A DNA stretch of 64,000 bases from Ophiura sarsii (GCA_035610835.1 CM069442.1:58693950-58757949), one strand, 5' to 3'; numbered from the stretch's first letter, positions 22,720 through 36,210 are shown. Made by a program: numbers and translations. The notes: generated by a model from the letters alone, not told the origin.

Positions 22720-23108
22720 ATAGAGTTTTAATACTCCTTATAAGCTCCAATTTCGTAGAGAAACCATCAATTTGTAAATGTTATATTCAGCATAGCTCAT
22801 AAGTAAATGCATACAAACATGCAAACAACACAGATTAATTATTATCAACAAACTATTATATTTTCAAAAAAGGTACCATACCTCAATACAGTAAAAGTGG
22901 AAATGCTTAGGCTCGAAGCAGCTATTGCAATAAGTATAACACGCAAATATATTTCTTATACGTATAGTTATGTGATGAAGCTACAAATCATGAATAAAAA
23001 AATATGCAGAGCTGTTGAAAATCGGCAAAGCGCAAAAATAATTCCCACGCAAATTACCAATTTTAAAATACTTGATATCTACTCCTAACATTAATAGCAA
23101 TGTGTAAT
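22720..23108. other. AT-rich stretch, nothing recognised
   Basis: One 93-codon open frame on the + strand (22807-23088) has no motif and an AT-driven composition. Confidence 0.3.
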
Positions 23109-23127
23109 GCTATCTTCAGTAGATAGC
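23109..23127. repeat. Single hairpin motif
   Basis: An exact GCTATCTTCAGTAGATAGC with a T before and an A after, isolated in unique-looking sequence. It is followed by ATG, as in the 19.4-kb array units. Confidence 0.9.
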
Positions 23128-25914
23128 ATGTTTTGAAAAAAAGTTTTTAAACCAAAATATCAGTATATACTCACTGGAGAAGCAGGGGAACTTTCCGTCA
23201 TTATAATGGCCATCCTCTCAGATAATTGTTAAAACCGGGGTCCAATTGTAGAAATACACTTATAAATCCAAATCCAATGGGACCGACATAACAAATCCAT
23301 TTTGATGGCAATGAGTGTAGGTCCAGAATGCTATATTTCATTCACTTGATCACAATTAGTGATGCTCTGAGGGTGGTTGTACTGCTAATGGCCGCTATTG
23401 ATACAAATGTTAAACCAACACCTACTCACAGATACAAGGAAGAAGAATTCAGACAGATGGTTTTGTAATCCATTGTTCTTCTTATATGTCAATTTTCTAT
23501 GGAATCTGACACTGTAATCGGGAGACAGCGCAGTGTTATATTCCCTAATTGCTAAACTAGCTGGATTAGCTATGAAAACAACAAATTAATGCAAATAATG
23601 ATTAAAAAGTACAAATCAAAATTAAATAAATAGAGTTAATTATTTAAAATACAACTAGTAGCTCAACTATCTTATTTTGGCTTGTTTGTGCAGAACGCCC
23701 TTCTTGTTTATTTAATTGTTTTGCATCTGGTGTCATAGTTAAGGCCTGAAAGAAAAAAATTGGACTGCCCTTTCATCTCAAATTGTTTTGGTCGAATTTG
23801 TTCTTCTTCTTGTTGTTATGTTAGATTTCAAAGTATGACCAAATCACACTGGAATACACTGAGGTTTATAATTTAACTAAATTTGATATTAAGAAGACAA
23901 AGTATGGTGGCTTGGATAATAAATATTTCAGAGTGGGGTCACATAGGGGTCAATTGAGGTCATTTAGGTGAAAGATTTGTAATTTCCAAAAAAAAGTTTT
24001 AAAAAGTGTTTTTTAACCTCTTTTTTTCCAACAAAAACCCAAAAAATCGCGACTGAGTTTTCCCGATTATTACGGTTGGTCGGGAAAGGGCAATCCTACA
24101 TCTTTTTTTGTTGGCCTAATATTAAATGTAGTCTGTTGAAGGGGATAATCTGGTGTTGCTGGCCTTTCAACAATTTTCTTCAAACTTGTTCAGTGTTTTG
24201 TTTGTTTGAATTTGATTATATTAAAGAATTAAATAAATAAAAGTTGGTAGATATTGATAAGTTGCTAAACACCAAGGAAACACACCTATTTGCTCCGTTG
24301 GCATGGTAATTGTCAGAAAGGTACTCCATAAAGTTAGTCGGGTTCAACCTGTTAATCGATTACCAAAGTATGAGCATTTGGTATTACCAGATATTTAGAA
24401 ATTGTTTTCATTCAGAACAATGATTACTGTATGTCCTGGTATAACACATTTGATTTTTTTTCAAATTTGTCTACCTTACAATGATAGCACTGGATAAAAA
24501 ATGTGAGAGGTCCCATGACATTTTTTAGGACAATGAGGAAAAATGAGGGGTCCCAAAAATAATTGAGGGTCCTGAAGTTTGGGTATTTGAAAATTTTACT
24601 TTTTTCCGGACAGTTTTAATGAACTTATATTGTGACCAAAGGATGGATATGTAATTTACAGAATTTCATAAGGTTTCCATTTCCATACATCGTCAAATTT
24701 AAGGGGTCCCTTCAATTTTGATCGGGACCTGCAAGTCTTTCCAATTAGAGATCTGACGCGACACTATAGAAAGTGAGAGGTCTAAGACGCGCAGACGCGT
24801 CAGAATGCGACCCCTGCTACCTTAGCATTTAAATGTTAGACAATTTAAAAAAAATAAAAAGTCATGGAATATGTTTATACATGAATGTTTTTTTTCTATC
24901 CAAAACCAATGACTGTCAATAGCTATGTGGCCAGCACTCGGAAACTTTGGTTAATAATGATGTAGCTTTTTATTGGTTATCCACTGTATGTTAATACTGT
25001 CTCGCAGTATGCTCTTTTAATATTGCATACTCCATCTCCAACTGTTGTTACTTACTATATCATATTTTCTTTTGCTTAAAAGAATTTTACATCATAATAC
25101 CAATGTTAATAGCCAGTTAAATCAATTACTCACTTCTTCCTTGCGGAATTCATCTCCACCCGTTGTGTGTAAAACCATCGGCATGGCAAAGATTTCCGTA
25201 CAGATATATCTCAGGTTAAAAATCATATATCCTTAAAACTATTCCACCGCTCAACTAATCCCATGTAAGCTAATACCAGACCATCCATGCACAGCCATCG
25301 ATGTAATATATAGCCTACAGTACAACATATGTTGTCTGCTTCCTAATTACAGTAGTATTATGTGTTGTCTGATTGTCTCATTTCCTCAAGGAATCATCCA
25401 GAACCAAAATGTCTGCCATTAAAAAATACCATTACCATCAACTGTCATAAAACAGTCAAGCGCAAATCACACGGTAGAGTGAGTTATATTTGATGAATAC
25501 CTACCAGTGATGCAGCTATTGTTAAATTGCTGTTACGCTGTAATGACTGTCACCACAATACAATTGATCCACCATAACACATTACAATACATAACCGTTG
25601 TCAATTAAATCAAAGAGTAATTAGACACAAAGGTCGTATGAATTTTCCGTATGAATTTTCGCAGCTACTACACAAGCATGTTGACTTTTAGTACAGATGT
25701 AGCATTTTTTTCGTGATGAGTATATTATTACTATCATAACAAGCTGGTTTGTATTTATCGATTATTTTTCATATCATTTATGATAGGATAGGCTTGCTCT
25801 ACCATCCATCAAGCCATTAAAAATAGACAGCTGATATGAATGATATTTACATGTAATAATTGCAGGTAATAAAAGGTACTGTTTATGGTATCAAAAAAAT
25901 TATGATAAAATTGT
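23128..25914. other. AT-rich stretch, nothing recognised
   Basis: T-rich and A-rich patches near 23990-24060 and a GGTTGGTCGGGAA patch at about 24075-24090, which resembles 78-102. No gene, RNA or TIR pair that I can support. Confidence 0.3.
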
Positions 25915-26626
25915 GTACTTTATGTCCCAGGCATACATCAATGACACGGTATAATAAAGTGTGTCATAGAGTTACAATGAGGCATTTTATTCTACTGCGT
26001 AATTAAGGCATGCCCGGGAGTTAAAGTACACTTTATTCATTATAGTAAAATAGAATTCAAATGGGGAACAAATGCACGCCAGACATAAAAAAAAAAAATC
26101 AAATCGGGTTCCAAATGAAAGCATTGATGTTATTTTACACACACAAACCAATTAACCAATTAAAACCATTGATGCCTGTGTATCAATATTGATCGATACT
26201 GGTACATAATTTTGTTCCAGGTTTGGGCTATACTGGAACAGTGACTTTGTTCCAGTATCGAACAATACTGCGTTTTCCAGTATAGGACGATATTAGTACA
26301 ATCCATTATCTGAAATCTAAAGTATATTTTTTCCATAAATTGTGTCTTTTTTTTCTGATATCTAGACTGACATCAAAGTTATTTGCCAAATATCCATTTG
26401 TCTCATATTTCTGAGGAAAGACTACTTGACATTACATTAGCCGGCTAACTGCTTCTTGCTCCTTCAACTTCCCTTGGGTATCTATATGATAGCTCTAAAC
26501 AGTACAGATAAATTGTACCACAGATCCCACGTAGGCATCAATTAGCTTGTATGGTATAAGTATCACACGATAACGTGATGCACTTTATCCGTTGAATACT
26601 CGATACTTGCCTGGGACCTAAAGTAC
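25915..26626. mobile_element. Possible TIR element (~710 bp)
   Basis: GTACTTTATGTCCCAGGCAT at 25915 pairs with TGCCTGGGACCTAAAGTAC ending at 26626 (18 of 19). A third related end, ATGCCCGGGAGTTAAAGTAC, faces the left end at about 26010-26030, so a ~115-bp shorter pairing is also possible. Inside, TGTTCCAGTAT-type words repeat at 26212-26285. Non-coding. Confidence 0.5.
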
Positions 26627-27379
26627 TCTATTTCTCAAAATACATTGAATGGGGATGACCTTCAGTCACACTCACTGACCAGAATTTGAATTTCTTATTT
26701 TAAAGATGTGCTTTAAAAACATCAAGAGAAGGATCCAACTAACTGTTCAATTCAAAATAAGGGACAGTTTGTTCTCAAGGTTCATCAGTAGCACTCTTTG
26801 AATATGTGATTAATAGCTTGACTTTTAGTTCTGAACATCTTTTGTGAAAGATAATTAAAATAACTGTTCTGTTGATTAATAACTTCTATAAGAAGAACAT
26901 TATCAACAATGCTAATACATCACTCACAGACAAATTGAGCAAGAACTGTTGTTCAGAGAAAGTCTCTTATGAGTCCATTTAGTGTATTTTGGCTCTACTG
27001 TCTTATTAGTAAGGCAGTAGACCTTGTGTTAGCTTCCACAATTTCTAAGCACAAATCTCAACGGATGCTGTATATATTTACATAGTAAAATGGACAATAG
27101 TAAAATGCAGTTAACAAGAAGACGACGACCGTAAGTGCAGCACAACTGCTATCTTCCAAAGATAGCTGGTGGCTCAACATTGAGGAGACAAAAAGCAGCA
27201 CTTTAGAATCTTTGATTAATACACTACTCAATCTAAACATATCTTATCTTACTGTATATAGGAAATAAGGTCTTTACATTTATATAAAAAGTATTAACTC
27301 AATTTGTTTTGATATAAGCATGACTTGGCTTTCAGCAAATGAGATTCCAAGCACAGACGCCATATTATAAGTTTTTGAG
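26627..27379. other. AT-rich stretch, one hairpin motif only
   Basis: Apart from the hairpin at 27148, nothing recognised. Confidence 0.3.
27148..27166. repeat. Single hairpin motif, variant
   Basis: GCTATCTTCCAAAGATAGC: the stem is kept and the loop is changed from CAG to CCA. Confidence 0.8.
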
Positions 27380-27626
27380 TTAACACTTTCCACGCGGCTA
27401 TTGGTTTTACCATATAAAAAACAGGTTTTTCAGAAACCTTTCCCAATTTTCAAAGTCTATCTCTAGGATTACTGAACTAATACAAGGCATGTTTGTACTT
27501 ATTTCAATGCATTTCACATGGTGATTCCAAATATGGTTATGAAATTTAACAATTTTGACATTTTTTAAACAGTTCGAGACATTTTGGAATGTCGTCTGCA
27601 GACGCCTGCAACGTGGAAAGTGTTAA
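27380..27626. mobile_element. piggyBac-like MITE, copy 2 (inverted)
   Basis: It starts TTAACACTTTCCACGCGGCT and ends AACGTGGAAAGTGTTAA. The interior is the reverse complement of copy 1 at 4036-4277 (for example ATTTTGGAATGTCGTCTGCA near its right end). TTAA lies at both outer edges. The right TIR has decayed slightly. Confidence 0.9.
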
Positions 27627-28129
27627 GACCACCAACATAAAGTATATAAAAATGTGTCGAAATATCTCACTTATTAAATTTGAGTTAATGTTTTGAAAAT
27701 ATGATATAAAGTAGCCTATTACATATTTTATGATAATTATCTTTATATTTAGGACGTGTTGACTGATTATATCTGAAATAAGGCACACTAGATTTGTGTC
27801 ACCATGCATCTGATCTCATCATCTATATTCATCTTTGGATGCGCTCTGCAACCAATTTAGAAAACATCATGTAATTGGACAGACGGTTGACAGCATATGC
27901 TTCATTTTTGTAATAAATAATCACAGCATAAAACTAAGTCAAAACAAGGACAAATTGCTATGAACATAATAATACAAATTCTTGAAATTTTCATGATCTT
28001 GTGATTTTTGGATTTTTAATTAATTGCTGAGAAAGAATTGCAAGAAAATGGAACACATTTTTGTTTTCATTTTGAAACAAATTCATACATAATTTTTCTT
28101 CCCCAAATTGTTTGTGAATACTGCTTCAG
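27627..28129. other. AT-rich stretch, nothing recognised
   Basis: No features found. Confidence 0.3.
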
Positions 28130-28378
28130 GTTGGCATTTAATTTCATGACTGAGTGGGTTGACATCCCATCATTTTTAAAGACCACATATACTACTTAGT
28201 ACTTCAGCTTGTGTGATAAGTCACACTTATCAGGCATAAGATATGCAATATTGTCAAAACATTCCACACCCTAGACATAATAAAAATATGACAGGCTTGT
28301 CTGATGATAAGATTGATTGGATGCCTCAGATGATGCAGATGAAGCTAGATATGCCGAGATGTAGTTCATCTTTTGACC
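28130..28378. repeat. Conserved 249-bp block, copy 1
   Basis: Identical to 29067-29315 except for about four substitutions, with no indel that I can see. It contains TTGTGTGATAAGTCACACTT and an open + frame reading SDDKIDWMPQMMQMKLDMP. That frame ends at a stop right after the block (TTTGACCCATAG). Confidence 0.9.
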
Positions 28379-29066
28379 CATAGATGAAACTGCAGTCTTC
28401 TTGTCTCCCATGTTGTTAATGTGATATAGAAATTAAACACATGCAATAAAAAAACATTTGTTGTTATCATATTGGATTTAGGATACCAATTGGTTTAAAA
28501 TGTAGGACTGCAGTGTTTATATGTAAAATTGTATCCATATATTTGTGATTTTTCCTCATCTTGAATAACTGTATCAACTGGTTTTAATTTATACTATTAA
28601 TCACTAGGATAAAAGAAATCCTCACTCTATAGTCATAGTCTATTTTGCTACAGGCTGTCTTGAAAGAATCTATGGTGAATGGAAAACATATGGCAATTTA
28701 TTTCAGCTAGGTTCAGATTGTATACACCCAAAATCATATAGCTATCCTGCAATATTTATTCCATTCCATTGGTTTCATTCATACACACTCTGGCAATGGT
28801 AGGGGTGGTTGTGCATGGATTCATATGAAACCAGGATTGCGAAAGAAGGCATTAAAAAGTGTTTTGCATTGAGATAAAAGGAAGATGCTTAAGGTGATGT
28901 GCATCCCACACTTCCATTGGAAACTGCAACCCCCTATTATCGTTTCTCAAAAATTATGAATTCTTAGTTGCTGCAATAGTTAACATTGAAAATGTTGTGA
29001 TTTTCCTTTGCTTTGAAGCACCCCATAACATCTTTGGCTCCAAAGAGTCTTTGAATAGCCCTTTAA
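28379..29066. other. Diverged arm of the 0.94-kb tandem duplication
   Basis: Parts of this stretch resemble the DNA after the second block: CTGTCTTGAAAG...ATGGTGAATGGA against CTGTCTGAGGG...ATGGTGAAGGGA, and CAGGATTGCGAAAGAAGGCA (28830s) against CAGAATTGCAAAAGAGGGCA (29890s). So the duplication is longer than the conserved block, but this portion has diverged strongly. Confidence 0.5.
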
Positions 29067-29380
29067 GTTGGCATTTAATTTCATGACTGAGTGGGTTGAC
29101 ATCCCATCATTTTGAAAGACCACATATACTACTTAGTACTTCAGCTTGTGTGATAAGTCACACTTATCAGGCATAAGATATGCAATATTGTCAAAACATT
29201 CCACACCCTAGCCATAATAAAAATATGACAGGCTTGTCTGATGATAAGATTGATTGGATGCCTCAGATGATGCAGATGAAGCTAGATATGCCAAGAAGTA
29301 GTTCATCTTTTGACCTGGCAAATAACATTGCGATTTCCTTTACCAATGTTGTTACTAAGAAAACAAGAAGGATGCTTTAA
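29067..29380 (+). repeat. Conserved 249-bp block, copy 2, with open frame
   Basis: 29067-29315 is copy 2 of the block at 28130. A frame from 29180 to 29380 stays open beyond the block (SDDKIDWMPQMMQMKLDMP, then SFDLANNIAISFTNVV). An AG acceptor-like site (AATATGACAG) precedes it at 29231. The open frame in both copies and their high identity could mean a duplicated exon, with copy 1 broken by a stop. I find no good donor and no known family. Confidence 0.45.
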
Positions 29381-29559
29381 TATCAGAAAACCTGTTTTGT
29401 AACCCTAAATGTGTGGAATTTTCCCAGTATTTATGCATAACTGTACCAAGTATCTCCATCCATAGTGCTTTTCGATGAGAAAGGAAATACTCAATTCTTA
29501 ATAGATAGTGTCTACTTTTCATCATGGCTGTCTGAGGGAAAACAATGGTGAAGGGAGAA

Positions 29560-29790
29560 ATTATTAAAATATGTGGTCTGTTCTGATGTATTTTTACATA
29601 GTCTGAAGATTGCCACCGCCCTGTGTGGTTGGTGCGCAAGAAACTGTCAGTTACTTTGTATAAATAATTCTTAATTTACTGCTTGTTTTTCAACATATTT
29701 TTATATTAGTGCATATAATATTGTACAACGCTTTGATCTGCTTGGAAATACGCTATATAAATCCCTATAATAATACTAATAATATAAAAT
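29560..29790 (+). mobile_element. Retroposon with TATATAAATCCC(TATAAT) tail
   Basis: Homologous to the minus strand of 6908-7110. It shares GATTGCCACCGCCCTGTGTG, GTTGGTGCGC, TTCTTAATTTACTGCTTGTT and the end CGCTATATAAATCCCTATAA. It appears inserted in the second arm of the 0.94-kb duplication, because the first arm lacks it. Confidence 0.7.
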
Positions 29791-32700
29791 TTCAGATTAA
29801 TTATGATTATATTTGCCCTAAGTCATACTTCATTCTAAACAAAATGTACAACGCTGGTTTCATAAGTACTCTGGTATTAGTGATGGATTAAAATGAAATC
29901 AGAATTGCAAAAGAGGGCATTAAAATAGTGTTTACTGAGATGGCATGTACAGATAGGAAAAGATTACTCGTAACCATCAGCGCACTGTATCCTTAATCAT
30001 AGTTTAATCCCCTTTTGACCCGGTTACATGCAACCAACACCATTGATCCCCGCCTCAAATGGGATTGATAAGCTCCTCTACATACTTCCTTGGACAGCCT
30101 GCGGAAGTGGAGAAGTGACATGCATCTGCTGCGATAATATTGCTGCATCAAATGCAAAATAAAAATCTATTGAATGTAAAATCTGAATACTGTCACTCCC
30201 AGCTGTAGGAATATTTAAATTGCTCAGTTTTGGAAAATTTTAGATTGACCAGTAATCAATTTATTTTGTAGGTATTTTATTTAAAATAAACAAATATATA
30301 TATCATATCATCAAAATACTTTTAGTTTTCAGGTATAGATTAAAATATGAACCTGAAAACCAAAGTGTCATATTAGACTTTTCCAGGGGGTGGTCAATAG
30401 CATAACTACAAACTACATTTGTAACAAGTGTAACAGTCTTCTACCAAAGGCGTAACTCAATCAAGTCAATGGTGCAGACAGCTCCAGCCCCTTCCACACC
30501 CCCAACGACTTTAACAAGATGATTAGTAAATGGATTACAAAGGTTGAGACACCATTTCTACTACACAGTAAATTACATAGTACAGTCACAGAGTTCCTTT
30601 AAAGTAGCAATTTTATAGAAGAAACTGACCAAAGTCCTGGAAATACAACAATCGTTGCCAACATCACATCATGATTGATTGGTAATAATTGCCAGGTACC
30701 CTGATATTCTAGCGACCTGACCTTGTCCGATAAACACGCATGTGATGTAAACTCTCGCTTTATTAACTTGGTGTAAATGACTTATTTGTGGATCAATATT
30801 GTGACTATAGAATCTTGATTCGTTCAATCGCTTTCACACTTACAACAGTAAAAGCCATTTTGAATTAAATATGTAGTCATTTTTATATTACAGTGTTTGG
30901 TTGTTGCAAATACAAATGAAAAGGAGGACAAGGTGTAAAAATATGTGATACAACACATCAAGAGGGAGACTTTGTGGTTATGTGGTTTTCAAGATATAGA
31001 TGAAAACAGACAGAAAAAACAAAGAAAATAATATGTATTTAAGACTCTCTTTCATTTGTAAAATCTGAATGCCTATCTATATCAATTTTGATAAATTTTG
31101 ATAAATTTGCACCATTTTAAAGCTTGAAAAAAAAGCTCTAAGAGTACAAATAATAAACTCAAAATTGACTTCACCTGCAAAGACCCCCCCCCCCCCCCTC
31201 TTTTTTTTATGTGCTGCATCACATATATAGGCCAATGGCATATCACACTAAAGGTAGAATTTTACCCAAAGTTCTTAACACCAGGCTCTCACTTTTTGTG
31301 TGTGCTCAAAGATGCAATTGTGTGAAGTGTTACACATTGTGTTAAGTCAGGATTTAAATTCTGGCATAACATCCAAACATATTATTCATGACTTTCGGAG
31401 TTCATGGAAACAGGTCTCACATTCATATGGGTTCACTTTTGCAGATGCATATTTGAACCTCCTTCTACCCTCATAATATCCACCACTATAATACCTACAT
31501 CCATCTTGTTCTACCATTGGAATACCTTTTCTGAGTCTACACAATCCAAGAAAAATCTCTAAATCTGAGAACAGCTGATAATTTGAGAATCACCCCACAG
31601 GTTTACACATCAGATGTGATATAACTTGGTGTTTCTATTTTCAAACTAAGTGTTGTCCTAGATAGGCTGATACTTTTAAAAGACTCCCAATACTCCGCCG
31701 TTTTGAGATTTTTCTAGGGTAAATATACTTGAAAATCCAGTGCTTCAAGCTCTGATTTGAGGGTAGGAAAAACTCAACCTAAAATAGGTAGACAAAATTC
31801 TGTCACTTATGGAGGATAGGAGAGAGGGAAGAGTTGGAAAGAGGACAGAAAGGGGAAGTGAGAAAAGGAGGGGAAGAAAAAGGTGACGAGAATATTGGAT
31901 TAAAAAGAAGAGAAGTAGGAAACGTATATTTTGTAATTGGAAAGGAGATTAGTACCTGAGGGAAAAATTACAACTTTCAAAATATATACCACTGGGACTT
32001 TGATTCATCGCTAATATCAAACTCCTACTATCATCATAGAAATTGTGTAAAATGGCTTCTTTCATTACCATGTAGCCAAACCTTTTCAAAAAAACAGTAT
32101 AATCAATTCATACAGCTGAATAATTAAGCGTATTTACGATGCTGTTTTGCAAATCAAATGAAAATTATGGATTCTTTACGTAGATCGTATCCTTGAATTA
32201 CAATTTGATAAGGCATATGTGGTTACTGACTTCTTGTTATGTTCAGTCATGTATCCGGTGTGAATATCCTGATAAGTATCATCTTTAAGAGATACTAGAG
32301 TTGGGATGGAGAGGTATGTTGCAATGAACACAAGGTTATGCCATATGTAAGCTACCACTTTATATTGTGGCTGTTGCTATATCATTGCTATATGTGACGC
32401 GATCAAGCGGAATGAGTCGTATGTATGTATGTCAGGAATATTGATTTTGAGTTATAGGTAAAAAGAAGTGACAAATTCTTATGATTTACATTGTTTTCTC
32501 AGTTGGTAAATTGTTTGTAACTTAAAGACTAGAAGTTCAATGTTAATGGAGTTTGGACCATACTGTAGCATTTTTCACCTGCTTTTAAATGATGGACAAA
32601 TATCAAAATTGAAAACTGCTGACATGTGACTTATTACATTTGATCAAGTCACATATTAGCCCTAGGTTAGCGTACCAGCAAAGGTTGATTTTTGACAAAT

Positions 32701-33242
32701 TGAGTAAAGTTCAATTCCATTTCAATTATCCTCACAACATTTTGAGACAAAAATGTAATTAATTAATGAGATACAGCACTGATTAGTTTGATATGCCATG
32801 GATTTTACATATCATCGGCATGGAAACATCATTTTGTGTTCAAGCATACTGGCGGCATATCATTGATATGTCGCCATAGGCCATCATGTAACTGCAATTG
32901 CGTATAATACATCATTGCTAAAAGGATAGGAAGTAATGTTTTGGGCCTGACATACCAGCATGTAACTTTAATTACTCCCAATGAATGATTGCAATTTACA
33001 TTGAAGCATGCTTATAACAAACATATTTATTTAATGTTCTTTAACAATTGGATTGTCTGTCATATTTGATTTCAATACTCTATAGTGAGTTTGTATCTTT
33101 ACCTACTAAAATCAGACTTGAATCACAGATTTTATGCAGCTAAAGACAATACAAATTCATTTCATTTTTTCATCATCTTCTTTTGCTATTTTCTGGAAAT
33201 AAGGTTTGCTGACAACTGGTCTGTTCAAATATTTCAATGACA
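29791..33242. other. Long AT-rich stretch without recognised genes
   Basis: Contains a purine-rich tract at 31803-31885, a C homopolymer at about 31186-31198 and T-runs. No TIR pair, RNA or splice-bounded exon was recognised in these 3.4 kb. Confidence 0.3.
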
Positions 33243-33498
33243 CAGTAGCGTAGCCAGAGGGTGGGCAAGGGGGGCACCCTCCCAATATTTGAGTTATGTT
33301 GGTTGAGATTGACACTGTGGTTATCTAACTCGATTTTCACGCCAGTTTGTGGGATACCACACTACCCCCCCCCCCCCCCCCCCTGTTGCTGGTCTCTTTC
33401 TCAAAGCAATTATCAAAAGTTGACAGCCCTGATAAAGTCTTGTCGGTTCATGTTTATTTCTTGCCCTTCCCCCATATGAAAAACCTAGCTACGCCACA
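33243..33498. mobile_element. hAT-like MITE (group B), copy 2
   Basis: It starts CAGTAGCGTAGCCAGAGG and ends near ACCTAGCTACGCCAC. It shares GGTTGAGATTGACACTGTGG, a poly-C run (~33363-33382) and TTTCTTGCCC...CCATATGAAAAACCTAG with copy 1 at 14579-14951. An 8-bp TSD is not evident, so the right boundary is uncertain by a few bases. Confidence 0.75.
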
Positions 33499-34123
33499 TG
33501 CTAACAAATCAGTTTCCAGCCATCCAGCCTTCATTTTCAGATACCCACCATTGTTTAAAAATGCTTGTATTTTTTAATCATTTTTTATTTGTGAAAGGGA
33601 CAATTATTTGAGCACAGCGGAAAATTAATAAAAAACCAAAGCTCTCACCTTGAAGGAGTAATTTGCAGTAATTCTCTGTGTGTAAGCTTGTTTACATGCA
33701 ATAATAACAAGGCAAATAGACAAATTCACAACACTGAGTGATTATACATTATGCATTCAGCGTTACAATTGCCATCTCATTATAGACGCTTTTAGGGTAT
33801 CTATTAGTTGTTAACATCGATGGCGGTCTGGGGTAAAAAACACAGGTCTTGAAGAACAACAAAATGTTTAAAAAAAATTTACAAAATGTTAAAAATCTTT
33901 GCAAATATTCAAATTCACCAATTTCGGGTCCATGTACGTATAACAGGTTTTTTGTTCATTACCTCATAATTATTATTTTTAAAGATAGAAAAACAACAGG
34001 TACCCTTAACTGGACAAGAAAAACGTGTAAGGTGATGCATAATTGGCAAGCAATTATAGACCATAATGCACTCGTCCTTGATGCATCTCAACCCTGATTT
34101 CAATCTGGATTCCATCTCCATAG
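33499..34123. other. AT-rich stretch, nothing recognised
   Basis: No features except short open frames on both strands. Confidence 0.3.
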
Positions 34124-34168
34124 CAGGAAGCTTTTACAAGCAAGCATATTGATTTATTGCACTGCAAG
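34124..34168 (+). CDS. Candidate 45-nt exon
   Basis: It is bounded by a strong acceptor (GATTCCATCTCCATAG) and a consensus donor (GCAAG|GTGAGT). Read in phase 0 it gives QEAFTSKHIDLLHCK with no stop. It is very short, so splice-site quality is the only evidence; function unknown. It could equally be a chance pairing of sites. Confidence 0.2.
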
Positions 34169-35942
34169 GTGAGTGGCTTCTTGAAATGTACATTAATCTT
34201 GACACAACACGCATTTGATAAATATTTAGGAATAATTCGGAATCCGGATTTATGCCAATTCTCCTATAGCGGGTGCTATATGTTTGTAATCATTCATTTA
34301 AAATCCAAAATGATTCTTTAATTTGATTCTTTTCTAATAGAATGGCATGTCCTTATACATTATTTATACCAATGTATAATGTATTTATCAACATACTTCA
34401 CCGCACCAATCAATATAACATTATCTGAAAAAGACTATTTTTAAAAGAGCTAGGGTTGTGTATAACATAGGAAGGTAGTGTGAACAATTATAGAGGCCCG
34501 GCATATTACATAGTCTACCTGGTGCAGAATCGCGGTAGACTATTGAACTTTTTTCCTCTATAACTATAATTTCGTAATTCATGCCAAGTTTACATCACTT
34601 TCAAACATCTCACGTCAATTCAAAGAATAAGCTGAATCACTGTGTGTGTAATGCGCCATGATTCTGGTGAATGATGCATGGTTGATTCGTGTCTTTAAAG
34701 CCGATCAATAAATATGTGCAGGGCCTATGAACCAACTGAGTTTATAATAAAACCAAAGGATTTCCACACAAAATAGCAGGCAATCAAATAAATAATTATT
34801 TTATTTACAAGATAAAAGGAGCAAATGGACAAAAGTTCAAATTAAAAAAATGAACACATTTTGAAATCTAAAAAAATAAATCTTATTTTGTCAGGACCAA
34901 TTTCATCTTCTTCTTTTTTGCCACAGATGAAAAAAAATCCATATAATGGTGGATTCCACCTTTAAAAGTTAATAATAAAGCATTAAAACTGACTAATTAT
35001 TATTGCAGAACCCTGGGAAATCCTGGTGGGAATAGTGTGTACTTTCGTAATACCTGAATTCTCACGTAGGTATTCAAGCGATCAACAAGCAAATTAGCAG
35101 AGGGACTTGTGACAAGAGCGTATCAAAAAGAAACACACTTGGCATAAAAAGTCCCGGGGGAAGGCGTCTATTATTGATCATTTTCAAGAAAAAGGGTACT
35201 TTTCCCAAAACCCTGTTGATATTTCACTCGTTTAGGGGCTAAATTGGGTACAAAACATGCAAGAAACATCATTTTAGGCTAATGAAAGTCAATTACGAGT
35301 TTCCCATTAACTTTTTTTTGCTGAGTGATGAGGCGACATTTTCATTATTCATTATTATTTTGATCAGATTTTCATTATTGACATGTAAATGCATGTTTGA
35401 GCAACCCATGTTGAAACGGGGGCTTCACGGAAGGTATTGACAATAAAAAGTCCTGCTTATGAGCCTTATTCCTAGTTTAGTATACCAAATTTGTTTGAAA
35501 TTGCTGAAACTTGCTACAATTTTTTTATAAAGTTTACAATCATAATGATTTTTTTTGCAATCTTGAAATTTTGATGCCAGTGAAAAAATTGATGCAGGAG
35601 GGTCACAGGAAACTCAAAATCTTCTTTCAGGCATCATTGGTCATGCATAGTAGTTTACTGCTCCCCTCCCCCTTGGTAAAGGTATTGCTATGTGGATAAA
35701 AATGTTGGTGGGTTATTGTAAAACCACTTAATTTCGCGAAGGATTAAAATTTTTGAGGGATGTGGATTCGCGAAATTAAATACCCGACAATTTTGTGTTG
35801 AAAGTAACAGTAAAATTTCCAGATTCGCAAAATTAAATGCCCGCTAAATAGCAGAAGATCACAGAACTTGGTGTGTTTGCATTCACACGTCCTTAGCCAT
35901 AATGTAGTGAAGAGCCTCTTGTGACCCCTTCCTGCCTGCTAG
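34169..35942. other. AT-rich stretch with TTCGCGAAATTAAA repeats
   Basis: A hairpin TAGTCTACC...GGTAGACTA lies at about 34515-34545. At 35728-35850 the words TTCGCGAA, ATTCGCGAAATTAAATACCC and ATTCGCAAAATTAAATGCCC recur at irregular spacing as a small degenerate repeat. No gene. Confidence 0.45.
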
Positions 35943-35989
35943 AAACATTAAATATTGTTGAGAACCTGCGCTCTTTGGGCGATTGTGGG
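35943..35989 (+). CDS. Candidate 47-nt exon (weak)
   Basis: The acceptor is CCCTTCCTGCCTGCTAG and the donor GTGGG|GTGAGA. The only open phase reads TLNIVENLRSLGDCG. Too short for family recognition; reported only because both sites are good. Confidence 0.12.
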
Positions 35990-36019
35990 GTGAGATATAT
36001 ATGCATTCAAAAGGTTTTT

Positions 36020-36210
36020 TAGGTAGGGCGTCCCCTGCAAAGTGGCACAGGGCGCTGACTCACGCAGGGAGTCCCAGGTTCAAACCATCACTTCAATGAA
36101 ACTTCTCTTTCCTCGTAACATTTCACCCATTACTTTCCCCTGATAGTTTTAATGGCCATTCCACTCCATAGGCAGTTATGGTTAAAGAAACAGGACTGGA
36201 ACCCTTTTTT
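36020..36210 (+). mobile_element. tRNA-derived SINE, copy 1
   Basis: The tRNA-like head contains an A-box-like AGTGGCACAGGGCGCT and a B-box-like CCCAGGTTCAAACCATC. The downstream body word TTTCCCCTGATAGTTTTAAT corresponds to TCTCCCCTGTTAGTTTAATT in the 49.8-kb copy. No intact acceptor stem, so it is not a working tRNA gene. The 3' boundary is approximate. Confidence 0.55.
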
